64,000 nucleotides of DNA from Paractinoplanes abujensis (GCF_014204895.1 NZ_JACHMF010000001.1:8246001-8310000); one strand, 5' to 3'. Positions 18,099-28,124 are shown, numbered from the stretch's first letter. Translations and numbers: made by a program. The notes: generated from the sequence alone by a model not told the origin.

Positions 18099-18709
18099 CG
18101 AGTGGTGACGGGCTCTTAGCCGCGGACCTGATCGGCGTCGCGGTCTTCGCCGCCTCGGGCGCCTCGGCCGGCGTCGCGAAGCGGCTGGACCTGTTCGGCG
18201 TCGCCTTCGTCGGATTCATCGCGGCGCTCGGCGGCGGCATCCTGCGTGATCTTGTGATCGGCGCGGTGCCGCCGCTGGCCTTTGCCGACTGGCGCTACTC
18301 GATGACGGCGATCGCGGCCTCGCTCGCCGTCTTCTGGCTGCACCCCCGCCTGGCGCGCTGGCGCCGGTCCGTCCTGCTGCTCGACGCGGCCGGGCTGGGG
18401 CTCTTCACCGTCACCGGCACGATCAAGGCGCTCGACGCGGGTGTGCCACCCGTCGGCGCCTGCCTCATCGGCATGCTCACCGCTATCGGCGGTGGCCTCG
18501 CCCGCGACCTGCTGACCGGTGAGATTCCCGTGGTTCTGCAGCGTGACATCTATGCCGTTGCGGCCCTGGGCGGCGCGATTCTTGTCACGATCCTGCGCGA
18601 GGTCGCGGTGGCCGACGCCCTCACGATGGGCGTGTCGGCCCTGCTCATCACTGGTGTCCGACTGATCGCGCTCTACCGCCGCTGGTCGGCTCCGGTCGCT
18701 GCGCCGTAG
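18056..18709 (+). CDS. TRIC-type/UPF0126 (YicG-like) membrane channel protein
   Basis: This inner-membrane protein has seven predicted helices and two inverted glycine-rich repeats, FIAALGGGILRDLVIGAVPP and AIGGGLARDLLTGEIP, the hallmark of prokaryotic TRIC-type cation channels. The start is uncertain. GTG 18056 (217 residues) and GTG 18065 lie inside the DUF3039 gene. CTG 18095, overlapping that gene's TGA, would begin just before the conserved LLAADLIGVAVFAASGASAG. Tight overlap implies co-transcription with the DUF3039 gene. Confidence 0.85.
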   Translation: MPPVQGDLRIDEALTSGDGLLAADLIGVAVFAASGASAGVAKRLDLFGVAFVGFIAALGGGILRDLVIGAVPPLAFADWRYSMTAIAASLAVFWLHPRLARWRRSVLLLDAAGLGLFTVTGTIKALDAGVPPVGACLIGMLTAIGGGLARDLLTGEIPVVLQRDIYAVAALGGAILVTILREVAVADALTMGVSALLITGVRLIALYRRWSAPVAAP

Positions 18710-18798
18710 CCCGCGCGAGGCCGCCGTCGCGGCTATGCTGGTTGCCGCCTCCGGTCCAGTGCCGGGGGTGTTTTCTGTCAGGGAAGGATCGTCGCAGC

Positions 18799-20523
18799 TT
18801 GAGCCCGCCACTGCCGGATCTGGAAACCTTCCCGCCACTTCGTGACTGGCAGCGCAAGGCTCTCGTGGGCTACCTGCGCCGCCGCGGCGACGACTACATG
18901 GCGGTGGCCACCCCCGGCGCGGGTAAGACCACCTTCGCCCTGCGGATCGCCGCCGAGCTGCTCGCCGACCGTACGGTGGAAGCCGTCACCGTGGTGTGCC
19001 CGACCGAGCACCTCAAGGTGCAGTGGGCCTCGGCGGCCGCCCGCGTCGGCATCCAGCTCGATCATGAGTTCCGCAACTCCGACATCCACTCGTCGCGCGA
19101 CTTCCACGGCGCGGTGCTCACCTACGCCCAGGTCGGCATGGCCCCGGCCGTGCACCGCCGCCGCACCATGACCCGGCCCACGCTGGTGATCCTCGACGAG
19201 ATCCACCACGCCGGCGACTCGCGGAGCTGGGGTGACGGTGTCAAGAACGCCTTCGAGCCCGCCGCCCGCCGGCTGATGCTCACCGGCACGCCGTTCCGCT
19301 CGGACGAGAACCCGATCCCCTTCGTCTCCTACGAGCGCGGCGAGGACGGGCTGCAGCGTTCCCGGGCCGACTCCGTCTACGGCTATTCCGACGCGCTGAA
19401 GGACGGCGTCGTGCGGCCGGTGCTCTTCATGGCCTACTCCGGTGAGACCCGGTGGCGCACGAACGCCGGGGACGAGCTCGCGGCCCGGCTCGGCGAGCCC
19501 ATGACCAAGGACCTGATCGCGCAGGCCTGGCGTACGGCGCTCGACCACCGCGGCGACTGGATGCCCCAGGTGCTGCGGGCGGCCAACGCCCGGCTGACCA
19601 AGCTGCGCGAGCACGGCATGACCGACGCGGGCGGCCTGATCATCGCCAGCGACCAGCAGACCGCCCGTGCCTACGCCAAGCTCATCGGCGAGATCAGCGG
19701 GGAGCCGGCCACCGTCGTGCTCTCCGACGACGAGGGTGCCTCGAAGCGGATCGCCACCTTCGCCGCCTCGCAGGAGCGCTGGCTGGTCGCCGTGCGGATG
19801 GTGTCGGAGGGTGTCGACATCCCGCGGCTGGCGGTCGGTGTCTACGCCACCAGCGCCTCCACCCCGCTCTATTTCGCCCAGGCGATCGGCCGTTTCGTGC
19901 GGGCCCGGCGCAAGGGCGAGACCGCGACCGTCTTCCTGCCCAGCGTGCCGCACCTGCTCGGGCTGGCCAGCGAGATGGAGGCACAGCGCGACCACGTGCT
20001 GGGGCTGCCCAAGCAGAAGGACGGCTTGGACGACGACCTGCTCGAACGCGCGCAGCGTGAGGAGAAGGCGGAGGGCGACCTCGAGAAGCAGTTCGAGGCC
20101 CTGGGCGCCACGGCCGAGCTGGACCAGGTGATCTACGACGGCACCTCCTTCGGCATGGGCGCGATGACCGGCACGGCCGAGGAGGAGGAATACCTCGGCC
20201 TGCCCGGGCTGCTCACCGCCGACCAGGTGTCGGTGCTGCTGAACAAGCGGCAGGCCGAGCAGATGGCGGCGCAGAAGAAGCGCAAGGCGGCCGAGCCCGC
20301 AGCCCCCGTGCAGCGGGAGGCTCCGGCGCCGATGACCGCGGGGGAGCGCCGCAACAGCCTCCGCCGTCAGCTGAACACGCTGGTGGCGGCGCATCACCAC
20401 CGCACCAATCTGCCGCACGGCAAGATCCACGCGGAGCTGCGCCGGCTCTGCGGCGGGCCGCCCAGCGCCCAGGCCACCATCGAGCAGCTCGAGGAGCGCA
20501 TCGCGACGATCCAGACCCTTTGA
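18799..20523 (+). CDS. DEAD/DEAH-box superfamily 2 helicase
   Basis: This 574-residue ATP-dependent helicase-like protein of the UvrB/type-III restriction superfamily starts from TTG 18799 with GGAAGGA 10 nt upstream. Motifs: Q-like LRDWQRKALVGYL, Walker A ATPGAGKTTFA, motif II ILDEIHHAGD, motif III MLTGTPFRSDENPIPF, motif V VSEGVDIPRLAVGVYAT and motif VI QAIGRFVRARRKGE. A charged C-terminal tail follows with an Ala/Lys/Pro linker and a helical HHHRTNLPHGKIHAELRR segment. It is typical of a widely conserved actinobacterial helicase with undefined substrate. No methylase or nuclease gene sits nearby, so a restriction role is not supported. Confidence 0.9.
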   Translation: MSPPLPDLETFPPLRDWQRKALVGYLRRRGDDYMAVATPGAGKTTFALRIAAELLADRTVEAVTVVCPTEHLKVQWASAAARVGIQLDHEFRNSDIHSSRDFHGAVLTYAQVGMAPAVHRRRTMTRPTLVILDEIHHAGDSRSWGDGVKNAFEPAARRLMLTGTPFRSDENPIPFVSYERGEDGLQRSRADSVYGYSDALKDGVVRPVLFMAYSGETRWRTNAGDELAARLGEPMTKDLIAQAWRTALDHRGDWMPQVLRAANARLTKLREHGMTDAGGLIIASDQQTARAYAKLIGEISGEPATVVLSDDEGASKRIATFAASQERWLVAVRMVSEGVDIPRLAVGVYATSASTPLYFAQAIGRFVRARRKGETATVFLPSVPHLLGLASEMEAQRDHVLGLPKQKDGLDDDLLERAQREEKAEGDLEKQFEALGATAELDQVIYDGTSFGMGAMTGTAEEEEYLGLPGLLTADQVSVLLNKRQAEQMAAQKKRKAAEPAAPVQREAPAPMTAGERRNSLRRQLNTLVAAHHHRTNLPHGKIHAELRRLCGGPPSAQATIEQLEERIATIQTL

Positions 20524-20560
20524 CGCCCGTACGAGGTGACGCCGTCACGTGAGAAACCAT

Positions 20561-20608
20561 GTGAAGGAGTCTTGACGTTAAGTCCACTTGACGTCAAGAG
20601 GACTTCAC
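20561..20608. promoter_or_regulatory. 48-bp dyad and promoter before the membrane protein/XRE pair
   Basis: Positions 20571-20598 form a palindrome with one mismatch centred at 20584.5, made of CTTGACGTTAAG and CTTGACGTCAAG. The second half is itself a perfect 12-bp palindrome. Outer arms GTGAAG (20561-20566) and CTTCAC (20603-20608) extend the dyad. TTGACG at 20588-20593, 17 bp and AATGAT at 20611-20616 form a promoter whose start falls on ATG 20623. An operator bound by the downstream XRE regulator is likely. Confidence 0.6.
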
Positions 20609-20622
20609 ACAATGATGGACGC

Positions 20623-21114
20623 ATGACGACGACACTCCTCGACCGAGTCGTGCACTGGAATCTTGATCTCGACGGCGATACGTACGGCGATGAGCGCGAG
20701 CGCTATCGCTGGTACGAGGGCATCGCGGCCGCCGCGTCGATGCAGTGGATGGTCGTGCCGTGGGCCGCGGCGGTCATGGTGTGGCCACTGGGCCGCTCGT
20801 CGGTGATCCCGCTCGCCGTCGTGCTCGTCGCCATGATGGTGCCGATCACGATCTGCGGGTGGTATGTGCGCAGTCGCCGGGTCGACACGACCCCGCGCAG
20901 CTGGGGCCCGCGCCGGGTCGTCCTGACCCTGATCGGCGGCCTGCCCTATGCGGTGTTCCTGGTCGGTGCGCTGCGGGCCTACGACCCCGACGGCGCCACC
21001 TGGGTCGGTGCGGCCATCGGCGGAGCGTTCGGCGGCGTGTTCGGGCTCGTGAGCCAGGTCAGGCAGAGCCGGCGGCGTCGCCGGCTCGAGGACTCCGCCG
21101 TGGACGACGACTGA
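20623..21114 (+). CDS. Membrane protein of unknown function
   Basis: The protein has 163 residues. A hydrophilic N-terminus (LDGDTYGDERERYRWYEG) is followed by about four membrane helices: SMQWMVVPWAAAVMVWPLG, VIPLAVVLVAMMVPITIC, VVLTLIGGLPYAVFLVGAL and WVGAAIGGAFGGVFGLVS. The tail is basic then acidic (RRRRRLEDSAVDDD). ATG 20623 has no ribosome site and matches the predicted transcription start. The next gene starts on the stop codon of this one (TGATG). Such membrane protein-XRE pairs are common and often autoregulated; the function here is unknown. Confidence 0.8.
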   Translation: MTTTLLDRVVHWNLDLDGDTYGDERERYRWYEGIAAAASMQWMVVPWAAAVMVWPLGRSSVIPLAVVLVAMMVPITICGWYVRSRRVDTTPRSWGPRRVVLTLIGGLPYAVFLVGALRAYDPDGATWVGAAIGGAFGGVFGLVSQVRQSRRRRRLEDSAVDDD

Positions 21115-21374
21115 TGGCGCCTCCGGCCGGGCCGGTGCGGGCGCCTGAGGCGGGCGGGGCCGCCGGGGTGCGGATCCGGGCCGCGCGCAAGGAGGCCGGG
21201 CTGACTCAGCAGGGCCTGTCGAGTGCCGTGCAGGTGAGCCGCCAGACGATCATCGCGATGGAGACGGGGGACTACGCGCCGTCGGTTTATTTGGCCTTGA
21301 AGGTCGCCAAGGCCCTCAACACGACCGTGGAGCACTTGTGGGACACCGGGCCTGACGGCACCACCACCGGCTGA
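21114..21374 (+). CDS. XRE-family helix-turn-helix regulator
   Basis: This 86-residue one-domain regulator has VRIRAARKEAGLTQQGLSSA, QVSRQTIIAMETGDYAPSVY (recognition helix) and LALKVAKALNTTVEHLW. It resembles short YgzD/YozG-like regulators. Translation is coupled to the membrane protein by a TGATG junction. The 48-bp dyad at the operon promoter is its probable binding site (inference from position and symmetry). Confidence 0.9.
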   Translation: MAPPAGPVRAPEAGGAAGVRIRAARKEAGLTQQGLSSAVQVSRQTIIAMETGDYAPSVYLALKVAKALNTTVEHLWDTGPDGTTTG

Positions 21375-21384
21375 TAGGGGCGGC

Positions 21385-22090
21385 TCAGGCGGCCCGTGAG
21401 CGTCTGGGGTGGCCCAGCGAGCGGCGCAGGCGGGGGCGTTGAGGCCGATGCGGGTGCGACAGGCGGAGCGGCAGGGTGCTGCGTCGACTGGGCCGGCAGC
21501 GGGGCAACCGAGCCGCTCGGGCCGGCACATCGTGCGTGCGGCGGCTAGCGACCACGGTGGGCGGACAGGGGGCGCGGCTGTGGGCGCTGCGGGTCGACTG
21601 CGGACGAGCGAGGCGCCGCGGCGGCTGCGGGCGGGCCGATTCTGGTTGCACGGGGCACGGCGGCTGCGAGGCGGGGCGACTACGGCGCGCGGGGCCCGGT
21701 GGGCCGGCTGTGGGCGCGCCGGTGGCGGGCGGGGCGACGGTGGGCGCAGCGGCTGCGCGGCGGGCTGGCTATGGGGCGCGCGGGGTGCGGCAGGCCGGCT
21801 ATGGGGCGCGCGGTGCGGCGGTTGCCGGGTGGGCTGGCTGTGAGCGCGCCGGTGGCGGGCGGGGCGACGGTGGGCGCAGCGGCTGCGCGGCGGGCTGGCT
21901 ATGGGGCGCGCGGGGTGCAGAAGGCTGGCTGTGGGCGCGTGAGGTGCGGCAGGCTGGCTGTGGGCGCGTGGGGTGCGGCGGTTGCGCGGTGTGCCGGCTG
22001 TGGAGGCGCGGTAGTGCGGCGGCGGTGCGGTGGCCCGGCTGTGGGCGCGCGGGGCGGCGGCTGTGCGGCCGTTTTGGGGGAGCGGGCCCG
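21385..22090. repeat. Very GC-rich degenerate repeat region without recognisable genes
   Basis: The 790-bp gap 21375-22166 is filled by G/C-rich minisatellite-like sequence built on GGCTGTGGGCGCG and GGCTATGGGGCGCG units. An 83-bp block at 21706-21788 recurs at 21836-21918 with a single mismatch, 130 bp downstream. Frames open on both strands give only Arg/Pro/Ala- or Gly/Trp-rich products with no motif, so I treat the region as non-coding. Confidence 0.75.
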
Positions 22091-22104
22091 GGTGGGGACG
22101 TGAA

Positions 22105-22134
22105 AAGGGGCGCCCCACACCGTGGGCGCCCCTT
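22105..22134 (-). terminator. Intrinsic terminator of the DUF7455 gene
   Basis: AAGGGGCGCCC (22105-22115) and GGGCGCCCCTT (22124-22134) form a perfect 11-bp stem with an 8-nt loop, 33 nt past the stop at 22167. On the minus strand it is followed by TTTTCAC, a short T-run. Confidence 0.8.
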
Positions 22135-22166
22135 CGTCAAGTCTTGCTCGGGGGGTTGGGGACTCT

Positions 22167-22406
22167 TCAGTTGGAGTTAGACATCATGTCCGCGCCACGC
22201 CAGGTGAACTCCGGGTCCGCCGCGTACTGCACTGCGATCTTCACCAGGTCCTCGGCGTACCGGTTGGCGTGGTGTCCGCAGAACACCAGCTCACCGCCAC
22301 CAGCCAGGGTCAAACGGAGCTTTCCGGCTGCATTGCAGCGGTCGCACCGTTCATCGGCTGCGGTGCCGGCCAAGCTTCCCGCCGGCGGCGTGAGAGTCGG
22401 GGTCAT
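22167..22406 (-). CDS. DUF7455 small Cys-containing protein
   Basis: This 79-residue actinobacterial protein has ERCDRCNAAGKLRLTL and LVFCGHHANRYAEDL. The CxxC and CGHH groups suggest a zinc site. Function unknown. ATG 22406 is preceded by AGAGGAGGAAGG. A possible promoter on the same strand is TTGACG (22564-22559), a 19-bp spacer and CACACT (22539-22534). It lies just downstream of sigA, from which it is separated by a terminator. Mycobacteria also carry such a gene near sigA. Confidence 0.88.
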   Translation of the reverse strand: MTPTLTPPAGSLAGTAADERCDRCNAAGKLRLTLAGGGELVFCGHHANRYAEDLVKIAVQYAADPEFTWRGADMMSNSN

Positions 22407-22589
22407 CGCCTTCCTCCTCTGTTCGAACCGATGAACACGTTCCTCGGCTACTGCTCACATCGTGCAACACCCTGCACCGTTGCAGCCTTCCCACGGTGCC
22501 CCGGGGGGACCGAGGTCACACCGTGGTGGGCTAAGTGTGCCGTGATCCAAGGGTGCCACGTCAACGATCACTTCTGCACAACGGTCTGA

Positions 22590-22617
22590 TCACCACCCGA
22601 TGTTGTACGGGTGGTGA
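22590..22617 (-). terminator. Hairpin terminator downstream of sigA
   Basis: TCACCACCCG (22590-22599) and CGGGTGGTGA (22608-22617) form a perfect 10-bp stem with an 8-nt loop, 33 nt past the sigA stop. No T-run follows. Confidence 0.65.
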
Positions 22618-22649
22618 CCATTCGGGCACGCTTTGTTGACCGAACGTCC

Positions 22650-24209
<1,560 letters not shown>

Positions 24210-24352
24210 GAAAGACCTTCCGGAGGCGAGGTTGTGCAACGGCCATGAGCCCAGCGCAGCGCACGGCGAGGAGGCTGGCCGGTGTTGGTGTGAGGACCCC
24301 CGGGACACGGACGATCGGTGCTCGGTGTCCGTGAAGCGGTGGGCAGGGGTGA

Positions 24353-24358
24353 ATTGTA
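24353..24358 (-). promoter_or_regulatory. Possible -10 element of sigA
   Basis: TACAAT on the minus strand matches the -10 consensus at five of six bases, about 145 nt upstream of the sigA start. No good -35 is present at 16-18 bp. Downstream in the leader, CACGGAC (24306-24312) and GTCCGTG (24327-24333) can form a 7-bp stem. Confidence 0.4.
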
Positions 24359-24461
24359 GCGCCGTCGAGCGAGATCCTCCCGTCGCAGCACGCCGCAGGG
24401 GGCCGCCGACCTCGCCGGAGACACCCGGCGCGAGAATGGTATCGGCGGAAAGGGCAAAGAC

Positions 24462-25349
24462 GTGAGCGAGTTTTCGGCCGATGCGGCCCCCGGCGAGCCG
24501 GCCACCAACGCCGGGAAAAATCCCGGTAACGATTTTGACGCGGACCCCGGCGCGCTGCTGGAACTGGCGGTCGGGGTGGCTCGGGACGCCGCCGCGACGG
24601 CCCGGCGGATGCGCGCCGAGGCGATCGGCGACGTCGAGACCAAGAGCACCGCGACCGATGTGGTGACGGCGGCCGACAAGGCCGTGGAGCGTCAGGTGGT
24701 CGAGGCGCTGCGCGCGGCCCGGCCCGGCGACGGGGTGCTGGGCGAGGAGTACGGCAGCAGCGAGGGCGAGGAGCAAAGGAGCACCGGGGCCGTCCGCTGG
24801 ATCCTCGACCCGATCGACGGCACGGTCAACTACCTGTACGGGCTGCCGCAGTACGCGGTCTCGCTGGCCGCCGAGGTCGGCGGCACCGTGGTCGCCGGTG
24901 TGGTGGTGAACGCGGCAACGGGCGACGAGTGGACGGCCACGCTCGGCGGCGGGGCCTGGCGGGGCGGGCGGCGGCTGCGCTGTTCGGCGCCGGCCGGGCT
25001 GGGGCAGGCGCTCGTCGGCACCGGGTTCAGCTACGACGCCCGGCGGCGGGCCCATCAGGGTCAGGTCGTGGCCGGGCTGATCACCCGTGTGCGTGACATC
25101 CGCCGGTTCGGCGCGGCGGCCCTGGATCTCTGCGCGGTGGCCGAGGGCATGCTCGACGGCTACTACGAGAAGGGGCTCAACCCGTGGGACTGGGCCGCCG
25201 GGGGTCTGGTGGCCACCGAGGCGGGCGCGGTCGTCTCGGGCCTGAACGGCGCTGCGCCCGGCCTGGACCTGCTGGTGACCGCCGGGCCGGGCATCTTCGC
25301 GGAGCTGCACGACGTACTGGCTGCTCTGGACGCCTCAGGGGGCCCGTGA
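24462..25349 (+). CDS. suhB: Inositol monophosphatase family protein (SuhB-like)
   Basis: This 295-residue Mg-dependent phosphatase shows LGEEYG (metal Glu), [17 protein letters not shown] (metal Asp and Thr) and [17 protein letters not shown] (third metal Asp). A disordered N-terminal extension of about 25 residues precedes the fold. The substrate could be inositol phosphate (relevant to phosphatidylinositol and mycothiol synthesis) or another sugar phosphate. GTG 24462 has GGAAAGG upstream. It is divergent from sigA as suhB is near sigA in mycobacteria, which supports the symbol. Confidence 0.9.
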   Translation: MSEFSADAAPGEPATNAGKNPGNDFDADPGALLELAVGVARDAAATARRMRAEAIGDVETKSTATDVVTAADKAVERQVVEALRAARPGDGVLGEEYGSSEGEEQRSTGAVRWILDPIDGTVNYLYGLPQYAVSLAAEVGGTVVAGVVVNAATGDEWTATLGGGAWRGGRRLRCSAPAGLGQALVGTGFSYDARRRAHQGQVVAGLITRVRDIRRFGAAALDLCAVAEGMLDGYYEKGLNPWDWAAGGLVATEAGAVVSGLNGAAPGLDLLVTAGPGIFAELHDVLAALDASGGP

Positions 25350-25385
25350 GCGCAGTTCGGGGCGCCGGGCGGAATCCCGTACGGG

Positions 25386-25931
25386 CTAGGAGTCTTTGTC
25401 CTTCTCGGCGGGCTTGAGGCAGGCGCCCGGCGGCAGCGTGGGCTCGCCCACCTCGACCAGGGACTGGTTGACCTCGGTGGTGGTGGCCAGCTGGCGGAAC
25501 TCGTTGCCGACCACGATGTCGATGACCTGGCCCTTGCGCTTGGCGCTGTAGGACATCTTGGACTGCGCCAGGAAGTACGCCCGGAGCAGCTGCGCCTTGC
25601 CCACCGAGTCCGGGCCGTAGCGGATCTCGGCCACGCCCTTGTACTTGGTCTTGCTCTCGGCCGGCTTCTGGGTGGTGAAGCGCCGGTTTTTGAACTCGTT
25701 CGTGACGCTGTCGGCCAGCCCCGCCTTGTCGGTGCCGTTGTAGATCTTGACCGAGACCTCGGCCGGGTCGTCCGGGAGCGTGAGGTCGACCATCGGCGCG
25801 CCGGCGGGGCAGTCGTCACCCGCGTTGGTGCCACCCTGGGTGTCCTTCACCAGCGCCACCACGACGAACACCACCGCGGCCACGGCGAGCACGCCGACGA
25901 CGATCAACGCTCGTACGCGCGCAAAACTCAT
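25386..25931 (-). CDS. cei: Membrane-anchored LytR_C-domain envelope protein (Cei-like)
   Basis: This 181-residue protein starts from ATG 25931 (GGAG 8 nt upstream). It has a short cytoplasmic start (MSFARVRAL), one membrane helix (IVVGVLAVAAVVFVVVALV) and an extracytoplasmic LytR_C domain (VSVKIYNGTDKAGLADSV, AEIRYGPDSVGKAQLLRAYF). The C-terminus is charged (EKDKDS). LytR_C domains associate with cell-wall polymer attachment. The mycobacterial counterpart between suhB and the DUF4193 gene is Cei, needed for envelope integrity, so the symbol rests on synteny. Confidence 0.8.
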   Translation of the reverse strand: MSFARVRALIVVGVLAVAAVVFVVVALVKDTQGGTNAGDDCPAGAPMVDLTLPDDPAEVSVKIYNGTDKAGLADSVTNEFKNRRFTTQKPAESKTKYKGVAEIRYGPDSVGKAQLLRAYFLAQSKMSYSAKRKGQVIDIVVGNEFRQLATTTEVNQSLVEVGEPTLPPGACLKPAEKDKDS

Positions 25932-26231
25932 GGGACTGGCTCCAGGGGGCGGTTCTGAAGGGGGCGCAAACGGGATGTCGCGCCCACCGGGGCACGGGCG
26001 GACCTGTCGAGAGGTTAGCGTCTGTGCGCCAGGCATGCGGAAACAGGGAATACTTCCGGCGCGTTGACGATGATCCAGAGGCTGATACCCCTACTTTGAT
26101 GTCGCCTCGGTCACATCGGGAACAATGGGCCGCCCGGGCGCGTACAACAGTGCCGCGACAGCGGTAAGGTTCCGCGCTCACCGGGGTGTTTCACGTGCTA
26201 GAGGCAGTGTCAGAAATCGTCCGGCGGAACC

Positions 26232-26267
26232 GGGAACCGAAACAGGGTCGCGGGCGTTACTAACGCC
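26232..26267 (+). promoter_or_regulatory. Possible ECF-sigma promoter and palindrome before the DUF4193 gene
   Basis: In the 369-bp gap 25932-26300, GGGAAC (26232-26237), an 18-bp spacer and GTT (26256-26258) fit the SigH/SigR-type pattern GGAA-N18/19-GTT. The predicted -10 lies in a perfect odd palindrome GGCGTTACTAACGCC (26253-26267). An earlier TAAGGT at 26165-26170 could be a second -10. The rest of the gap shows no gene. Confidence 0.4.
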
Positions 26268-26300
26268 AAGTGACACATCGATACAGGAGAGTGAAGACCG

Positions 26301-26597
26301 ATGGCCACCGACTACGACGCTCCGCGTCGCGATGAGGTCGACCTCGGCGAGGACAGCCTCGAGGAGCTCAAGGCCCGCCGCGCCGACTCGCAGTCGGGTT
26401 CAGTGGACGTCGACGAGGTCGAGGTGGCGGAGAGCTTCGAGCTGCCCGGCGCCGACCTGGCCGACGAGGAGCTCACCGTCAAGGTACTGCCGATGCAGAC
26501 CGACGAGTTCCGCTGTTCTCGCTGCTTCCTCGTTCACCACCGCAGCCAGCTGGCCGCGGAGCGGAACGGGGAGTTGATCTGCCGCGAGTGCGCCTGA
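26301..26597 (+). CDS. DUF4193 protein
   Basis: This 98-residue actinobacterial protein of unknown function begins MATDYDAPRRDEVDLGEDS, is strongly acidic through the middle, and ends in a zinc-ribbon-like FRCSRCFLVHHRSQLA and ICRECA (CxxC pairs). AGGAGA lies 10 nt before ATG 26301. DUF4193 proteins are conserved next to the cei and dut genes in mycobacteria, the same order as here. Confidence 0.92.
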   Translation: MATDYDAPRRDEVDLGEDSLEELKARRADSQSGSVDVDEVEVAESFELPGADLADEELTVKVLPMQTDEFRCSRCFLVHHRSQLAAERNGELICRECA

Positions 26598-26732
26598 CCG
26601 GCCGCTCGCAGCAGTGCACCACCCGGCCGCGGTTCGCGGTCGGGCGTCAGGCCGTTGCCGGGTTTGACCCGGGGTCGACTCCGGGCATCAGGATGGAGAC
26701 ATGAGCCCGGGGGATACAACGGGAGGACGACG

Positions 26733-27551
26733 ATGAGCGGAACGGACCACCCCGCCGAGACCGGCGTGCCGCCTGCCCTGGAGCAGACACCTGCCAAAAG
26801 CCAGGAGCTGGCCGCGGTCGACGCCGAACTCGGAGAGACGGTAGCGGCGCTCACCGCCGATGATTTGGAACCGGCCGGCCGCCGGCAGCTGCTCGGCCGG
26901 CTCGTCACGGACATCCGGCGCCGCGGGCTGGGCCAGATGTTCAAGCCCAAGGCCGCGGTGCGCTGGATGGCCGACGTGGTGACCGACGTGGCCCCGCACG
27001 TTCCGATCCGCGACCTGGAGACCTTGCGCCGGCATTTCCCCGGCCTGAACGACGACGACCTGGCCGACCGGCTGATCCGCAACGCCGCGCGATCGACGGC
27101 CGGGGTGGGTGCCGCCGGGGGCGGGGTCGCCTCCGTGCAGTGGGTCGCACCGCCGACCCTGTTGTCCGCGCCGATCCTGCTCGGCGCCGAGACGATCGCC
27201 GTGGTGGCGATCGAGCTCAAGCTCATCGGTGAGCTGCACGAGATCTACGGGCAGCCGGTCGAGGGTAGCCTGGGCCAGCGGGCCGCGGGCCTGGTGCAGG
27301 CGTGGTCGCAGCAGCGCGGGGTCAATCCGCTGGTGCCCGGTGTGGGCGTGGCCACGGTGCTCGGCACGGCCGCCCGCCGCGAGCTGCAGACAACCCTGCT
27401 CAAGCGTTTCGGACGCCAGCTGACGACGCTGGGGCCGATGCTGACGGGTGCGGCCGTGGCGGGCTTCCTGAACCGCCGGGCCACCCGCAACCTGGGCGAA
27501 CACATCCAGAAGGACCTGCGCAAGACGCGCAACAAGGTGATCGAGGGCTAG
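26733..27551 (+). CDS. Conserved hypothetical protein with central hydrophobic segment
   Basis: The protein has 272 residues from ATG 26733 (GGGAGGA upstream; the open frame to 26655 has no start signal). The N-terminus is helical and charged, then RRGLGQMFKPKAAVRWMADV and LRRHFPGLNDDDLADRLIRN. A central hydrophobic stretch, VAPPTLLSAPILLGAETIAV, resembles those of EcsC-like proteins. A basic tail with LGEHIQKDLRKTRNKV follows. I do not assign a function. Its stop overlaps that of the convergent DUF3093 gene. Confidence 0.75.
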   Translation: MSGTDHPAETGVPPALEQTPAKSQELAAVDAELGETVAALTADDLEPAGRRQLLGRLVTDIRRRGLGQMFKPKAAVRWMADVVTDVAPHVPIRDLETLRRHFPGLNDDDLADRLIRNAARSTAGVGAAGGGVASVQWVAPPTLLSAPILLGAETIAVVAIELKLIGELHEIYGQPVEGSLGQRAAGLVQAWSQQRGVNPLVPGVGVATVLGTAARRELQTTLLKRFGRQLTTLGPMLTGAAVAGFLNRRATRNLGEHIQKDLRKTRNKVIEG

Positions 27552-28036
27552 CCCCGGGGGCCGCGGGCCTCGAGCAGGGCCGTGGCCAGTTCGACCGGCC
27601 GGCGGGTGCTGACGATCCAGTACGGCGTGGGGTCGGCGGGGTCGTCGAGCAGCACCTGCACGGCCGGGCCGACCCACGGGCGCTGGATGACGAACGCGAG
27701 CGGGTGGGCGCCCACGCCGAGCGCCTCCCGCTTGCCCTCGGCGTCGAGCGCCACCACGTCCCGCACGAACTCGACCGGGAGCCGCGCGTCGTCGACCTGG
27801 AACTCGCCCCCGGTCACCGCGACCCGGATGCGGCTGGTCCAGAGCAGGCCGGCCACCGTGAGCGGGATCAGGACGGCGAACGGGACCCAGGTGGGCACGC
27901 CGTGAAAGCCGAGCAGGACCTCGAAGGCGACGATCGACACGACCAGCAGCGAGACCGGCCAGATCCACCACGTGACGCTCAGCCGCTCGGAATAGGCGGG
28001 GGTCGTGGTGGTGCGCGCGGGGGACTCCGGTGTCAC
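27548..28036 (-). CDS. DUF3093 membrane protein
   Basis: This 162-residue protein has two membrane helices near the start (WIWPVSLLVVSIVAFEVLLG and WVPFAVLIPLTVAGLLW) followed by a PH-like domain (FQVDDARLPVEFVRDVVALD, YWIVSTRRPVELATAL). Function unknown; conserved beside dut in actinobacteria. GTG 28036 lacks a Shine-Dalgarno; TACCCT (28048-28043) ends exactly 6 nt upstream, giving a leaderless promoter. Confidence 0.88.
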   Translation of the reverse strand: MTPESPARTTTTPAYSERLSVTWWIWPVSLLVVSIVAFEVLLGFHGVPTWVPFAVLIPLTVAGLLWTSRIRVAVTGGEFQVDDARLPVEFVRDVVALDAEGKREALGVGAHPLAFVIQRPWVGPAVQVLLDDPADPTPYWIVSTRRPVELATALLEARGPRG

Positions 28037-28124
28037 CCTGGAAGGGTACGGCGCGCCTCCGCGACCGGGCACGGCAGGATGGCAGGGTGAGTGCCGCCCG
28101 CAGCCACGCCAGTGAGGACCGACC

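Noticed and set aside
18799..20523. Restriction-modification or defence system around the helicase
   Set aside because: No methylase, nuclease or specificity gene is adjacent; the neighbours are DUF3039, a channel protein and a small XRE pair.
20979..22118. 379-residue minus-strand frame
   Set aside because: Pro/Arg/Ala low-complexity product that overlaps real genes and a repeat region; no ribosome site.
24210..25310. N-terminal extension of SigA
   Set aside because: It runs antisense through suhB. GTG 24209 with GGAAGG matches the family start.
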